Below are positions 32,027 through 41,085 of a DNA stretch of 64,000 nt, piece after piece (positions within the stretch are counted from its first letter, which is position 1; every line of letters begins with the position of its first letter). Source of the stretch: Acidobacteriaceae bacterium (GTDB lineage Bacteria; Acidobacteriota; Terriglobia; Terriglobales; Acidobacteriaceae). The stretch is from assembly GCA_025355505.1 (NCBI GenBank), contig JANXZM010000079.1:1-64000 (forward strand), in the 5' to 3' direction. The notes under the pieces are model-generated. The model was not told the origin of the DNA and did no database searches. It was given only the letters and a program-made list of their open reading frames with translations. The translations under genes and the position numbers were made by a program.

Positions 32027-33649
32027 ATGCGCAAACTAATCTGGGTTCTATGTATTGCCGCTGCATTTTCCGGTGCGGCGGTTGCCGACGAAGGCCATCA
32101 TCACGAGGAACTTACGCAGGAACAACTGGGCACGGTGCATTTCCCCGTGTCTTGTACCGCGGACGCGCAAAAAACATTTGAAAAGGATATCGCGCTGCTG
32201 CATTCGTTCTGGTATGAAGAGGCGGAGAAGACTTTTCTCGATATTGAAAAACAGGATCCGAAGTGCGCGATGGCGTACTGGGGCGAGGCCGTGAGCCTGT
32301 GGCATCAGCTCTGGAATCAACCGGACGCGGCCACCATCAAGCGCGCTTCGAGGGAGTTGAAGAAGGCTGACAAGGCGAAAACAAAGACAGAGACCGAGCG
32401 CGAACGCGACTACATCCGCGCCCTGAAGGCCTTCTATTCCAACAGCAAGAAAGCGGATCATGAAGCGCGAGCGCGGGCTTACTCGGCAGCCATGGAGAAG
32501 GTGTACCAGAAGTATCCGGACGACCACGAGGCGGCTGCTTTCTATGCGCTCTCGTTGCTGGCGTCGGAGCCCGACAACGACACCACATTCGCCAACCGCA
32601 AGCAAGCGGGCGCGATTCTGGAAAAACTATTTGCGGTGGAGCCCAATCATCCGGGCATCGCGCACTACCTGATCCACACCTACGACAAACCACAGTTGGC
32701 GCAACTCGGCTTGCCTGCCGCTCGCCGATACGCACAGATCGCTCCCGCCGCTCCGCACGCGCTGCACATGCCATCGCATATCTTTGCTCGCCTCGGACTG
32801 TGGCAGGACGACATCAACTCGAACTTGGCCTCGATCGCGGCCACGCGCAAGACGGCGGCGATGCACATGGGTGGCGAAGGTCATCAGTTCCACGCCATGG
32901 ATTACCTCGTGTCCGCCTATCTGCAGAGTGGACGGGAAGCCGACGCCGTCAAAGTAATCGAAGAAGTGAAAGCCATGCCGCCGATGAAAGACATGTATGG
33001 CACGGGACACGATCCTCGTGCCTACGCTCTGGTCGCGTTTCCCGCGCGCTACGCGTTGGAGATGCACCACTGGGCCGAAGCGGCTGCCCTGACGCCCGTT
33101 CCCGATGAGCAGGGCGAGGATGCTTCCATTACTTACTGGGCGCGTGCGATCGGCGCCGCCCGCAGTGGGAACATCTCGCAGGCACGGACTGACATCGAAC
33201 ACATCGCCGCCATTCATAAAACGGTTTTGGGAAAGAAGAAGAAAGTTTCTACCGAAGCCGTGGATCAGGATCGGAAGGAAGCAGCAGCGTGGCTGGATTA
33301 TGCCGAGGGCAGGCACGACGCAGCCATCGCGGCCTTGCGCGCGCTAGCCGAAAAGCAGGAATCGTCCGGCGACGAATCCGATGGTGGAATGCCTGCGCGG
33401 GAAATGCTCGCGGACATGCTGCTCGATATGAAGCGACCGGAGCAGGCACTCGCAGAATACAAGGCTGGGCTGAAATTCTTTCCGAATCGCTTCAACAGCC
33501 TTTATGGTGCGGCCCAGGCGGCGGAGATGGCGGGGCAGGCTTCGCAGGCGACGGAGTATTACGCGGTGCTGGTCAAAAATTGTGAAGGATCGAGTTCGGC
33601 GCGTCCGGAACTTGCGCGGGCGAAGCTGGCGGTGGTGGCCCAGAAATAG
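32027..33649 (+). CDS. secreted TPR-repeat protein
   Basis: The product is 540 residues with signal peptide MRKLIWVLCIAAAFSGAAVA followed by a His/Glu-rich segment (DEGHHHEELTQE). The rest consists of helical repeats of TPR type, for example SFWYEEAEKTFLDIEKQDPK, DHEAAAFYALSLLASEPDN and ALAEYKAGLKFFPNRFNSLY. The block MAYWGEAVSLWHQLWNQPD is characteristic of a conserved acidobacterial family. It probably mediates protein contacts in the periplasm. The product is soluble apart from the leader. The convergent DUF3108 gene begins 3 bases after its stop. Confidence 0.8.
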   Translation: MRKLIWVLCIAAAFSGAAVADEGHHHEELTQEQLGTVHFPVSCTADAQKTFEKDIALLHSFWYEEAEKTFLDIEKQDPKCAMAYWGEAVSLWHQLWNQPDAATIKRASRELKKADKAKTKTETERERDYIRALKAFYSNSKKADHEARARAYSAAMEKVYQKYPDDHEAAAFYALSLLASEPDNDTTFANRKQAGAILEKLFAVEPNHPGIAHYLIHTYDKPQLAQLGLPAARRYAQIAPAAPHALHMPSHIFARLGLWQDDINSNLASIAATRKTAAMHMGGEGHQFHAMDYLVSAYLQSGREADAVKVIEEVKAMPPMKDMYGTGHDPRAYALVAFPARYALEMHHWAEAAALTPVPDEQGEDASITYWARAIGAARSGNISQARTDIEHIAAIHKTVLGKKKKVSTEAVDQDRKEAAAWLDYAEGRHDAAIAALRALAEKQESSGDESDGGMPAREMLADMLLDMKRPEQALAEYKAGLKFFPNRFNSLYGAAQAAEMAGQASQATEYYAVLVKNCEGSSSARPELARAKLAVVAQK

Positions 33650-33652
33650 GAC

Positions 33653-34534
33653 TTACTTCTCGATTCTCTGCAGGCGAAACAGCAGCGTGCCCCATCCCAG
33701 CTTGACGCGCATTTGCACCGGCGTGTGGCTTGCATCCTCCGAATACCATACCCATACTCTGCCCTTGGACTGTAGAGGGCCCGAGGTAGCTTCGGCCGTA
33801 ACCAGGAGGGTGGGGAAGGTTCCAGCCGGCACTTTGATCTGCTCGCGCTTTTCAACGGTGGCGCGAATGATCGTCGTCTTCCCGTCACTGATCGGGAACT
33901 CATATTTTTCGCCGAGTTGCAGCGGCAGCGACTGCAGATAGTAGAAGCCGGTGATGACGTCGGTGGCGCAGCCGGCAAGGTCGTTTTCGACGTGCTTGGT
34001 CTCGCCGGTTTTCAGGTTCTTTTCATCGAGGGCGCTTTTTTTGCGCGCGTAATCGAAGTGGATTGAAGTCTCGCGTTTGTGCGAGCCTTCCTCGCTGTGC
34101 TTGAAGATCGAGAGCGAGCAAAACGTCCGCGGATCGAAGTGCGACTCGAAGCGGTCGTGCACGGGAAAGATGACGTTGACAGCCCCTGAAGATTCGGCGG
34201 ACGCGGTGACCTTACGTTCGTTCCCGGCGGCTTCCATTTTCACGACCGCGGTCCCGGCGGTGATGAGATGCCACTCCGCCGAATAGACGTAGCCCCGTCC
34301 ATCGGGGAACGGATAGTTCGGACGGGGAGGCGCAATCTGCACGGGAGCGGGTCCGATCGTTGTGATTGCTGTGGGCGGGGCTTGCTGCGCCGACAACATG
34401 GCCGCGAGAATCAGGCAGCAGAGCAGCACACCAAGCGCGAGCAGACTACGGATGCTTTGAAGAGGCGCGGCCTCAGTCGCGCCGCAACTCGAACCGGAAG
34501 ATACGGGCCTTAGCCCCTGAGGTAAACGGCGCAT
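33653..34534 (-). CDS. DUF3108 domain protein, exported
   Basis: The product is 293 residues. A hydrophobic segment (LLALGVLLCCLILAAMLSAQ) near residue 30 serves as signal or anchor. The remainder has the DUF3108 pattern: FPDGRGYVYSAEWHLITAGT, DRFESHFDPRTF, RKKSALDEKNLKTGETKHVE and RVWVWYSEDASHTPVQMRVK. Such proteins are predicted outer-membrane or periplasmic beta-rich proteins of unknown role. It is the last gene on the LPS-operon strand, 26 bases after the methyltransferase gene, so it may be cotranscribed with it. Confidence 0.78.
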   Translation of the reverse strand: MRRLPQGLRPVSSGSSCGATEAAPLQSIRSLLALGVLLCCLILAAMLSAQQAPPTAITTIGPAPVQIAPPRPNYPFPDGRGYVYSAEWHLITAGTAVVKMEAAGNERKVTASAESSGAVNVIFPVHDRFESHFDPRTFCSLSIFKHSEEGSHKRETSIHFDYARKKSALDEKNLKTGETKHVENDLAGCATDVITGFYYLQSLPLQLGEKYEFPISDGKTTIIRATVEKREQIKVPAGTFPTLLVTAEATSGPLQSKGRVWVWYSEDASHTPVQMRVKLGWGTLLFRLQRIEK

Positions 34535-34560
34535 GCTCCCCGGCAGACTACCACACCCAC

Positions 34561-35148
34561 TTAACGGCGAACGATCAGCTTGACGACGAGGACGGCCAGC
34601 ACGACCACGCAGCCGATGCTTGCCTGGTATTCGCGGTGCTTCCAGTAGCGAGCGGAAGAGTACGCGCTTTGCTGGCGGCCATAGGGTGTAAGCCGCGGCA
34701 ACATGCGCGGCACATGGCGGGAATAGTCGTCATAGTCGGAAAACGTCTGACCCAGGTAACGCTCTTCGCCAGCGATGACCGGGATATAAATTACAGCGAA
34801 CATCAGGAGCATAATTCCGACGATCCACCAACAGAGCGCCGCAATGGCGAAGCCGGCGGCCAGCATCAGCGAGCCGAGATAGAGAGGGTTGCGAGTGTAG
34901 GCATAGGGGCCACTGGTGGTGAGCTGCTTGTCTTTCTGTACGTGGCCGGAAGCCAGTCCCCGCAAGACCAGCCCGGGAAGCATTATGAGTACACCAGCAA
35001 TGAGCGAGGATCTGGTTGGCCGCGCCAGCCAAAGGTAAACAATCGCAAAAACAAATCCCAAGGGCACGCGAATGCGACGTGCCACACGCGACCAGGTGGT
35101 GACGGTCGTCTGCGAAGTTTGCGATCCGGGATGTGAAACTTCACTCAC
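34561..35148 (-). CDS. isoprenylcysteine carboxylmethyltransferase-like membrane protein
   Basis: The product is 195 residues with several membrane helices (VFAIVYLWLARP, SLIAGVLIMLPGLVL, GSLMLAAGFAIAALCWWIV). LTTSGPYAYTRNPLYLGSL is the hallmark of ICMT/PEMT-like methyltransferases, and the end of the motif set (AGEERYLGQTFSDYDDYSR) is present. The substrate is unknown; location in the LPS operon hints at a lipid or envelope target. It overlaps the heptosyltransferase gene by four bases, suggesting translational coupling. Confidence 0.82.
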   Translation of the reverse strand: MSEVSHPGSQTSQTTVTTWSRVARRIRVPLGFVFAIVYLWLARPTRSSLIAGVLIMLPGLVLRGLASGHVQKDKQLTTSGPYAYTRNPLYLGSLMLAAGFAIAALCWWIVGIMLLMFAVIYIPVIAGEERYLGQTFSDYDDYSRHVPRMLPRLTPYGRQQSAYSSARYWKHREYQASIGCVVVLAVLVVKLIVRR

Positions 35149-36263
35149 TTTGGGCTAGGCAATCGAGGTTCGGCAATATGATTCTGCAACAGCTTCTGAG
35201 TTGCCGCAACGACTTCGCCGACCGTGATTTCGAGCAAACCCTGTTCTGGCTCGCGGTGCCGGGTGTGATCGGTCATACTGCTCGCGCTGCGCAGGACAAT
35301 CGATCGCGTCCCGAATGGGCCGTTGCGCGCGGGATTTGTCGGGCCAAAAATTGCCACTACCGGAATTTTCAAAGCGGCCGCCAGGTGCATCGGTCCGGTA
35401 TCGCCGCCGATAAAGAGGTGAGCTCGGCGCGTGAGCGCGATCAACTCAGAAACCGAGCAGGAGATTTTTTGCGCCGCCCCTTCGCCAGCCGCTTCTACCG
35501 CCACGGCCAGCTCTTCTTCTCCCGGCCCGTAATTTACGAGCGAACATAATCCGTCTTTTGCGAGTTCCCTGGCAACCTGTCCGTAACGTTCGGGCGGCCA
35601 CCTCTTCGCCCCCCAGCCCGCGCCAGGATTGAGGATCACGAAGTCGTTCCCATCCGCCGCGAGGCCCGCAATTTTGTTCGTTGCATCCGGGTCCACGGGA
35701 AATTCTACTTGAGCTTCCACCGCCGGTATTGGGAGGATGGCTCCCGCCAGCGCCAGCGCCTGTTGGACGACATGAGTGCCGTTCGTCTTCAAAAGCACCT
35801 TTCGTGTGTAAAACATGCTGGCAGCATTCTCACGCGGTTGTGCGCTGCCAAACACAATGGGCGCGCCCGACCAGCGAGCCAGCAATGCCGAACGCACCGC
35901 GCCCTGGAAATCAATCACCGCGTCGTATTGAATTCCGCGTAACTGACTCAAGCCCACGGCCATCTGCTGCCAGGTGTTAAACGAAAACGGCGCACGGCGC
36001 CATTCCGCGGTATTGACGGAATGGACGCGGTCGACCAGCGGGCGCTGCGCAGAGCGCCGCCCCGATCGCGGATAGCGCAGCGTGCATAGCAGTTCCGCCC
36101 AGCGCTCTTCGATAAGCCATCCCAAAGTGGCGCATGGAAAAGCCTGGCGCAGCGCGGCCACTGCCGGCAGAGTGTGAATGATGTCTCCCATGGCGCTGAG
36201 CCGCACGATGAGCAGGCTGTCGAATCGCGGAGTGCCGGCTGGGAGAGAACAAGAGTCAGTCAT
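35145..36263 (-). CDS. waaC: lipopolysaccharide heptosyltransferase, GT9 family
   Basis: Adds L-glycero-D-manno-heptose to the LPS inner core. The product is 372 residues from ATG 36263; in-frame starts up to 36293 exist. The N-terminus SLLIVRLSAMGDIIHTLPAV is the typical GT9 opening. The C-terminal donor site is FIGGDTGPMHLAAALKIPVV followed by AIFGPTNPARNGPFG. It is linked to both heptose-activation genes, which supports the substrate. Whether it is heptosyltransferase I or II cannot be told for sure; the opening sequence favours WaaC. Confidence 0.85.
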   Translation of the reverse strand: MTDSCSLPAGTPRFDSLLIVRLSAMGDIIHTLPAVAALRQAFPCATLGWLIEERWAELLCTLRYPRSGRRSAQRPLVDRVHSVNTAEWRRAPFSFNTWQQMAVGLSQLRGIQYDAVIDFQGAVRSALLARWSGAPIVFGSAQPRENAASMFYTRKVLLKTNGTHVVQQALALAGAILPIPAVEAQVEFPVDPDATNKIAGLAADGNDFVILNPGAGWGAKRWPPERYGQVARELAKDGLCSLVNYGPGEEELAVAVEAAGEGAAQKISCSVSELIALTRRAHLFIGGDTGPMHLAAALKIPVVAIFGPTNPARNGPFGTRSIVLRSASSMTDHTRHREPEQGLLEITVGEVVAATQKLLQNHIAEPRLPSPK

Positions 36264-36297
36264 GCTTGTGGCAGCCCGCATCGCCATCCGCACTGCC

Positions 36298-36792
36298 TCA
36301 CGGTTTTCGCGGTCCCAACCGCGAGCGAATCATCTCGGTAGCCGAGTGATTCTTGGGATCACCCACGATGACGACCCGGCCTCCGCAGGCTTCTACCTCG
36401 TCGCGCTCGGGGACGCTCTTGGCCGTGTAGTCGGTGCCCTTGGCATGAAAATCAGGACGGATTTCGCGAATGATGGCGCGCACGTCCTTTTCCGGAAAAA
36501 CAACGACGGCGTCCACATCCGTCAGCGACGCCAGAATTTCCGCGCGTTCTTCCGCCGGCATCACGGGCCGCCCCTCACCCTTCAACGCGTGCACGGAAGC
36601 ATCGGCGTTGACCGCGACAATCAATTTGCCTCCGAGTTCCCGTGCAGCATGCAAGTAGCGCACATGGCCAACATGCAGCAGATCGAAACACCCGTTGGCC
36701 AGCGTGACGCGATCGCCGGCGCGCCGCCAATCCGCCACGCGTTGCTGCAGCTCGTCGCGCGAAAGAATCTTCTGATGAAGTGTTGTGCGCAC
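36298..36792 (-). CDS. rfaE2: D-glycero-beta-D-manno-heptose 1-phosphate adenylyltransferase
   Basis: Makes ADP-heptose from heptose 1-phosphate and ATP. The product is 164 residues. The cytidylyltransferase-like signature is [20 protein letters not shown] with the HxGH site, followed by [20 protein letters not shown] and the closing SATEMIRSR. In E. coli this activity is the C-terminal half of HldE; here it is a separate gene, 22 bases after the stand-alone kinase gene. It belongs to the minus-strand LPS operon. Confidence 0.92.
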   Translation of the reverse strand: MRTTLHQKILSRDELQQRVADWRRAGDRVTLANGCFDLLHVGHVRYLHAARELGGKLIVAVNADASVHALKGEGRPVMPAEERAEILASLTDVDAVVVFPEKDVRAIIREIRPDFHAKGTDYTAKSVPERDEVEACGGRVVIVGDPKNHSATEMIRSRLGPRKP

Positions 36793-36814
36793 TGATCTCG
36801 GCTAATGCTCTCGG

Positions 36815-37849
36815 TTAATGCTCTCGAATGACCGGTGGCGTCTTATCCAGCGCCTCCAGCAATTCCTGCCGGCTGACGGTCGCGGTGCCGCGCTTCATGA
36901 CCACGATGCCGCCCGCGTAGTTCGCCAGTTGGGCGGCCTCTTCGGCAGTTGCGCCCGCAGCCAGGGCAGCGGTAAAAGTCGCGATGACGGTATCGCCGGC
37001 GCCAGTTACGTCGGTGACTTCATCGCCGCCGTAGATCGGAATATCCACGGGCTTGTGGCGGCGCGGGAAAATCACCATGCCGTCTTTGCCGCGGGTGATC
37101 AGCAGCGATTCCAGATTCATCTCGCCTGCGATCTGGTCTCCGGCGGCGAGAAGGCGCTCCCAGTTGTTGCCGATGCGGATGCCGAGAACTTCTTCGACCT
37201 CAGACTCGTTCGGCGTTGCGGCGGTGACGCCGGAAAATTCGAGCATGCGATGGCGGGAGTCGAGGGTCACGGGAACCTTGTCGAGGCCGCGCTTTTCCCG
37301 GATCACATTCAGGAGGGTTGGCGTTGCGGCGCCGTATCCATAATCGGAAACCAGCAGCGCATCGGAGGCGCGTGTGTATTGGCGGGCTGCCAGCACGAGC
37401 TCGCGGCGCAAATGGGAATTGGGGCCTTCGGCGGGCTCGCGATCAAGGCGGACGACCTGCTGTCCGGCGGTGTGCGCGAATCCGGCCAGAATACGCGTTT
37501 TGGTCACGGTGGTGTAGCTCTTGTCTTTGAAAATACCGTTGACCGGGATGCGCTTGTGGCGAAAGGCGCGCAGCAGGAGTCTTCCGGGTTCGTCGTCGCC
37601 CACGATGCCAATCGGCAAGACGTTCACTCCGAGGTCGGCAAGGTTGCAGATGGCATTGGCGCCGCCGCCCGGAACCACTTTGCGATCGCGGTGCTTCAAA
37701 ATCAGCACGGGCGCTTCGCGCGAGACGCGGGAAATCTCGCCAAACACAAACTCGTCGGCGACCAGATCGGCGAGGACGGTTACCGTGAGCTTGGGGAAAG
37801 ATTCGACGATCTTCCGCAGGCGGTCGTTTTCTTTAATATGCTTTGTCAT
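36815..37849 (-). CDS. rfaE1: D-glycero-beta-D-manno-heptose-7-phosphate kinase
   Basis: Phosphorylates heptose 7-phosphate at C1, the step before the adenylyltransferase. The product is 344 residues from ATG 37849; the upstream extension overlaps the operon spacer. It is a PfkB/ribokinase-family enzyme with KVVPGGGANAICNLADLGVN at the sugar site and DVTGAGDTVIATFTAALAAG carrying the catalytic Asp. It corresponds to the N-terminal half of E. coli HldE. Gene order lpxK-rfaE1-rfaE2-waaC supports the assignment. Confidence 0.92.
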   Translation of the reverse strand: MTKHIKENDRLRKIVESFPKLTVTVLADLVADEFVFGEISRVSREAPVLILKHRDRKVVPGGGANAICNLADLGVNVLPIGIVGDDEPGRLLLRAFRHKRIPVNGIFKDKSYTTVTKTRILAGFAHTAGQQVVRLDREPAEGPNSHLRRELVLAARQYTRASDALLVSDYGYGAATPTLLNVIREKRGLDKVPVTLDSRHRMLEFSGVTAATPNESEVEEVLGIRIGNNWERLLAAGDQIAGEMNLESLLITRGKDGMVIFPRRHKPVDIPIYGGDEVTDVTGAGDTVIATFTAALAAGATAEEAAQLANYAGGIVVMKRGTATVSRQELLEALDKTPPVIREH

Positions 37850-37898
37850 CAATCTGCCGTCACCCAATGCTTGGTGATCGGGTGCAACCAAGATTTTC

Positions 37899-38858
37899 TC
37901 ACGAGTGGGGCTTCAGTTTCGAAATTCTCGCTAAAATGGCATCAACCACGTCAGTGGGATTGTCCAGCGTGATCCTGAGCTCGGCAACGGCGAGTGGTTC
38001 GAGACCGTGCTGGTTGGGGGCGAGGTTGATAACGTCCTTTTCAGTTGTGAGGAACCCGCCGCCTTGCAGGTCGCGGCGCGCGCCGATAAGGGCCTGAATG
38101 TCGTCCAGGTCGTACCCATGATGGTCGCGAAAGATTACTTCTGCCGCAGGCTTGATTCCGGCGGCGCGTACCTGGGCAAAGAATTGCTGCGGCCTCGCGA
38201 TACCGCAGAACACAATCGGCGAGATGGGCGCCTCGGGAATAACGAGGTCACGCTTCATTCGCCAGATAAGTTTTCCTTGCTGGGCAAACTTTTCGGTCAT
38301 CGGGTGGAGCGCGGAAAGCCCCTGAGGTAACACGATCGCATCCGCGCGTTGCAGCGAGGACAGTGGCTCGCGCAGCCGCCCCGAAGGCAGCAACCGGTCT
38401 TCGAAGTCGCGCTCGGTCATCAGTACGATGTCGAAGTCGCGAACCAGAGAACGGTGTTGAAAGCCGTCGTCGAGAATGTGCAATTGCGGCTGAAATTTTT
38501 GCTCGGCGACTCGGCCCGCGTCATAGCGGCTTTCACCGACGATCACCGGAACGCCCAGCCGCCGGGCGATGAGCAGCGGCTCATCGCCGAAGTCGGCGGC
38601 GTTGCCATCCGTCTCAACTACCAGGACGCCGCGGGTTTTGCGGCGATATCCGCGTGTGAGCACATCGAACCGAATGCCGCGCGGCTTCAACAGCTCGCCA
38701 AGCGCGATCACGAATGGCGTCTTGCCCGAACCACCCACCGACAGATTCCCGACGCTGACCACGGGCTGCTCCAGCCGCCGCGAAGGCAGCACGCCGCGAT
38801 CGAACAGCATGTTTCGCAGAGCGGTGGCGGCGCCGTAAAGTCCAGTAAGCGGATTCAT
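37899..38858 (-). CDS. lpxK: tetraacyldisaccharide 4'-kinase
   Basis: Phosphorylates the 4' position of the lipid A precursor at the inner membrane. The product is 319 residues. The Walker A-like loop is VGNLSVGGSGKTPFVIALGE, followed by TRGYRRKTRGV, the conserved DEPLLIARR and VIVGESRYDAGR, and ILDDGFQHRSLVRDFDIVLM. All are typical of LpxK. It overlaps the stop of waaA by four bases (ATGA), indicating coupling. Confidence 0.95.
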   Translation of the reverse strand: MNPLTGLYGAATALRNMLFDRGVLPSRRLEQPVVSVGNLSVGGSGKTPFVIALGELLKPRGIRFDVLTRGYRRKTRGVLVVETDGNAADFGDEPLLIARRLGVPVIVGESRYDAGRVAEQKFQPQLHILDDGFQHRSLVRDFDIVLMTERDFEDRLLPSGRLREPLSSLQRADAIVLPQGLSALHPMTEKFAQQGKLIWRMKRDLVIPEAPISPIVFCGIARPQQFFAQVRAAGIKPAAEVIFRDHHGYDLDDIQALIGARRDLQGGGFLTTEKDVINLAPNQHGLEPLAVAELRITLDNPTDVVDAILARISKLKPHS

Positions 38859-40147
38859 GATGAAACACTCATCAGCTGGATCAGCGTCGATACGGTCCTG
38901 TCCGTGGCGCCACGCTGGGATTCGAGCGCCGCCAGTGCGTTCCGGCCAAGCGTTGTTCGCTCGCCGCCGTTTTCGATGAGCTCCATGAAGACCAGCGGCA
39001 GCTCCGCCAGTCCAACGATGCGGACCGCATTGCGACTGGCAAAGAAGTTGACGACGTCGCGAAAATTCTCGTAGTGGTTGCCGGTGACTATGGGCACGCC
39101 ATGGAGCGCGGGCTCAAGAATGTTGTGGCCGCCGCGCGGCACCAGGCTGCCACCGACGAAGGCGACGGTGGCCAGGGAATAGATCGCCGCCAACTCCCCG
39201 ATACTATCGACCAGAAACACGCCGCCAGCCAGCGGTTCGCCGCTCCACAGAGAACGCCGCCACATCCGGAAGCCGAGTTCTTCGACGAGCTCCGCGACCT
39301 CCGGAAAACGCTCCGGATGGCGTGGCGCAAGGATCATCACGGCCTTCGGATGATTGGCCAGAATGTTGCGAAACGCCGAGAGCAGCGAGTTTTCTTCGTT
39401 TTCGAGCGTGCTGCCACACACCAGAACCGGCTCCACTCCGGAGCGGTTGAAGTCCTCACGAAGGCTGGCAACAATCTCCGGCAACGGTGGTGGGGCCACA
39501 TCGAATTTCAGGTTGCCTGCCACCGCGACCTTGGTTTCGGCCGCGCCGATTTCGATAAGCCGCTTCCGGTCTTCGTCGGTTTGAGCCAGGAAACAATCGA
39601 CGTTGTCGAGCGTATTCTCCAGCAATCTTGGAAGCCACAAGCGGAATCGCTTGTAGCCGGGAAGCGAGCGGTCGGAAATGCGGCAGTTGATCACGGCGAT
39701 GCGGGCCCCGCTGCGCTTGGCAAGGCGGAGAAAATTCGGCCAAAATTCAGTTTCGGCAACAACCACGAGTTCCGGACGCAGTACGGTGAGGTAGGGCCGG
39801 ATGGCGAAGGCGAAGTCCAGGGGGAAGTAAAACACGTTCTCCGCCCCGAACCGCTGCGCCGCGAGTTTCTGCCCGGTGCTGGTGGTCGTCGAAACCAGGA
39901 CGCGATGGGATGGGAATTTCTGCTGCAGCGCCGTGACGACTGCGCTTGAAGCCACCACCTCGCCCACAGAAACAGCGTGCACCCAGATTGTGGGCATCTC
40001 GCCGCGACCAGCCAGAGCGGGCGGAACAACGCCGAATCTCTGGCGCAAGCCCGCCCGATACTTGCCGTGCCGCATCATCTGCAGCAGCCAGTAGGGCAGC
40101 GTCAGCACCAGCAAAAAAGCGAGCAGCGCACTGTAGAGCGCGTACAT
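38855..40147 (-). CDS. waaA: 3-deoxy-D-manno-octulosonic acid transferase
   Basis: Transfers Kdo from CMP-Kdo to lipid A. The product is 430 residues with an N-terminal membrane anchor (ALLAFLLVLTLPYWLLQMM). Motifs are IWVHAVSVGEVVASSAVV, STTTSTGQKLA, VVVAETEFWPNFLRLAKRSG and the donor-site LVPRGGHNILEPALHGVPIV with GNHYENF. It is the first gene of the minus-strand LPS operon and couples into lpxK. The number of Kdo residues added cannot be read from sequence. Confidence 0.95.
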   Translation of the reverse strand: MYALYSALLAFLLVLTLPYWLLQMMRHGKYRAGLRQRFGVVPPALAGRGEMPTIWVHAVSVGEVVASSAVVTALQQKFPSHRVLVSTTTSTGQKLAAQRFGAENVFYFPLDFAFAIRPYLTVLRPELVVVAETEFWPNFLRLAKRSGARIAVINCRISDRSLPGYKRFRLWLPRLLENTLDNVDCFLAQTDEDRKRLIEIGAAETKVAVAGNLKFDVAPPPLPEIVASLREDFNRSGVEPVLVCGSTLENEENSLLSAFRNILANHPKAVMILAPRHPERFPEVAELVEELGFRMWRRSLWSGEPLAGGVFLVDSIGELAAIYSLATVAFVGGSLVPRGGHNILEPALHGVPIVTGNHYENFRDVVNFFASRNAVRIVGLAELPLVFMELIENGGERTTLGRNALAALESQRGATDRTVSTLIQLMSVSS

Positions 40148-40322
40148 GAAAGCAGTCCCATTCTATGGTGATTTTAGGGAAAGTGTAGCTTGATGTGTCT
40201 GCGAGGGGGCTGCGGCAAAGCGAAAAAGCTTGAACCACGGAGGAGCAGAGAGGAAACCTTGCCGATGCCAATCGCGGGACTGTGCAGCCCGATTTGCGCT
40301 GACGGCATCCTATAATTCACGT

Positions 40323-41024
40323 ATGCATAAGGCAGGTCTGCAAGAATCATCTCGTGTGCCGATGCTGAGCGCCCCGCGGTTTGCGGCAGTTTGTGCTTTT
40401 GTGCTGCTCTGCTGTCTCTGCGCGATTGCGGCAAAGGAGTTTGTGATGCCCGCGGCGCAGCCCGCCCGCACCTACCCGGCACACGACGACCACCCCGCGG
40501 ACAAAATTGCAGTCGCGGTCGATCCGTATGACGTAGAGGATAAAGCTTCGATCTTCAGCGTCAACTACCGCAACTACGGTTACATGCCGGTTTTCTTCGT
40601 AATCACCAATGACGGCGACCAGCCGATCTCTCTGGTCGGCATGAAGGCGCAGTTGAACACCAAAGATCGCAGCAAGTTGTTTCCGGCGACCACGGACGAT
40701 CTGCTGCGCAGGCTCTCGCATCCTTCGAGGAATGACAGGCCGAATACGTTGCCGATTCCGCTTCCGCGGAAAGAGGTCAAAGGAGGCGTGAGCCTTAAGA
40801 CGTGGGACGAAATCGAGCAGGCGCAATTTGGCGCCAAGGCGGTGGAGCCGCACTCCACGGCGCGGGGCTTTCTGTTTTTCGATATCGCCGACATCTCGAA
40901 TCCGCTGCCCGGCGCCAACTTCTACCTGATGGGAGTGCTCGACGCGAAAGGCAATGAGCTGATGTATTTCGAAATCCCGATGGAGAAATACCTGAGCGCG
41001 CCGCAGGCGAAGCGGCCGTGGTAG
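40323..41024 (+). CDS. exported hypothetical protein
   Basis: The product is 233 residues from ATG 40323. A signal segment (FAAVCAFVLLCCLCAIAAKE) is followed by PAQPARTYPAHDDHPADK. The mature part contains VDPYDVEDKASIFSVNYRNY, FVITNDGDQPISLVGMKAQL and HSTARGFLFFDIADISNPLP, suggesting an immunoglobulin-like beta domain. I recall relatives in Acidobacteriota, of unknown function. It lies 61 bases before gatB in the same direction and diverges from waaA. Confidence 0.7.
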   Translation: MHKAGLQESSRVPMLSAPRFAAVCAFVLLCCLCAIAAKEFVMPAAQPARTYPAHDDHPADKIAVAVDPYDVEDKASIFSVNYRNYGYMPVFFVITNDGDQPISLVGMKAQLNTKDRSKLFPATTDDLLRRLSHPSRNDRPNTLPIPLPRKEVKGGVSLKTWDEIEQAQFGAKAVEPHSTARGFLFFDIADISNPLPGANFYLMGVLDAKGNELMYFEIPMEKYLSAPQAKRPW

Positions 41025-41085
41025 TTCTACGATGGAGCGACGGGGGTCTCGCCCGGCTCTTCACCACCAGCTATAATTTCCTGAT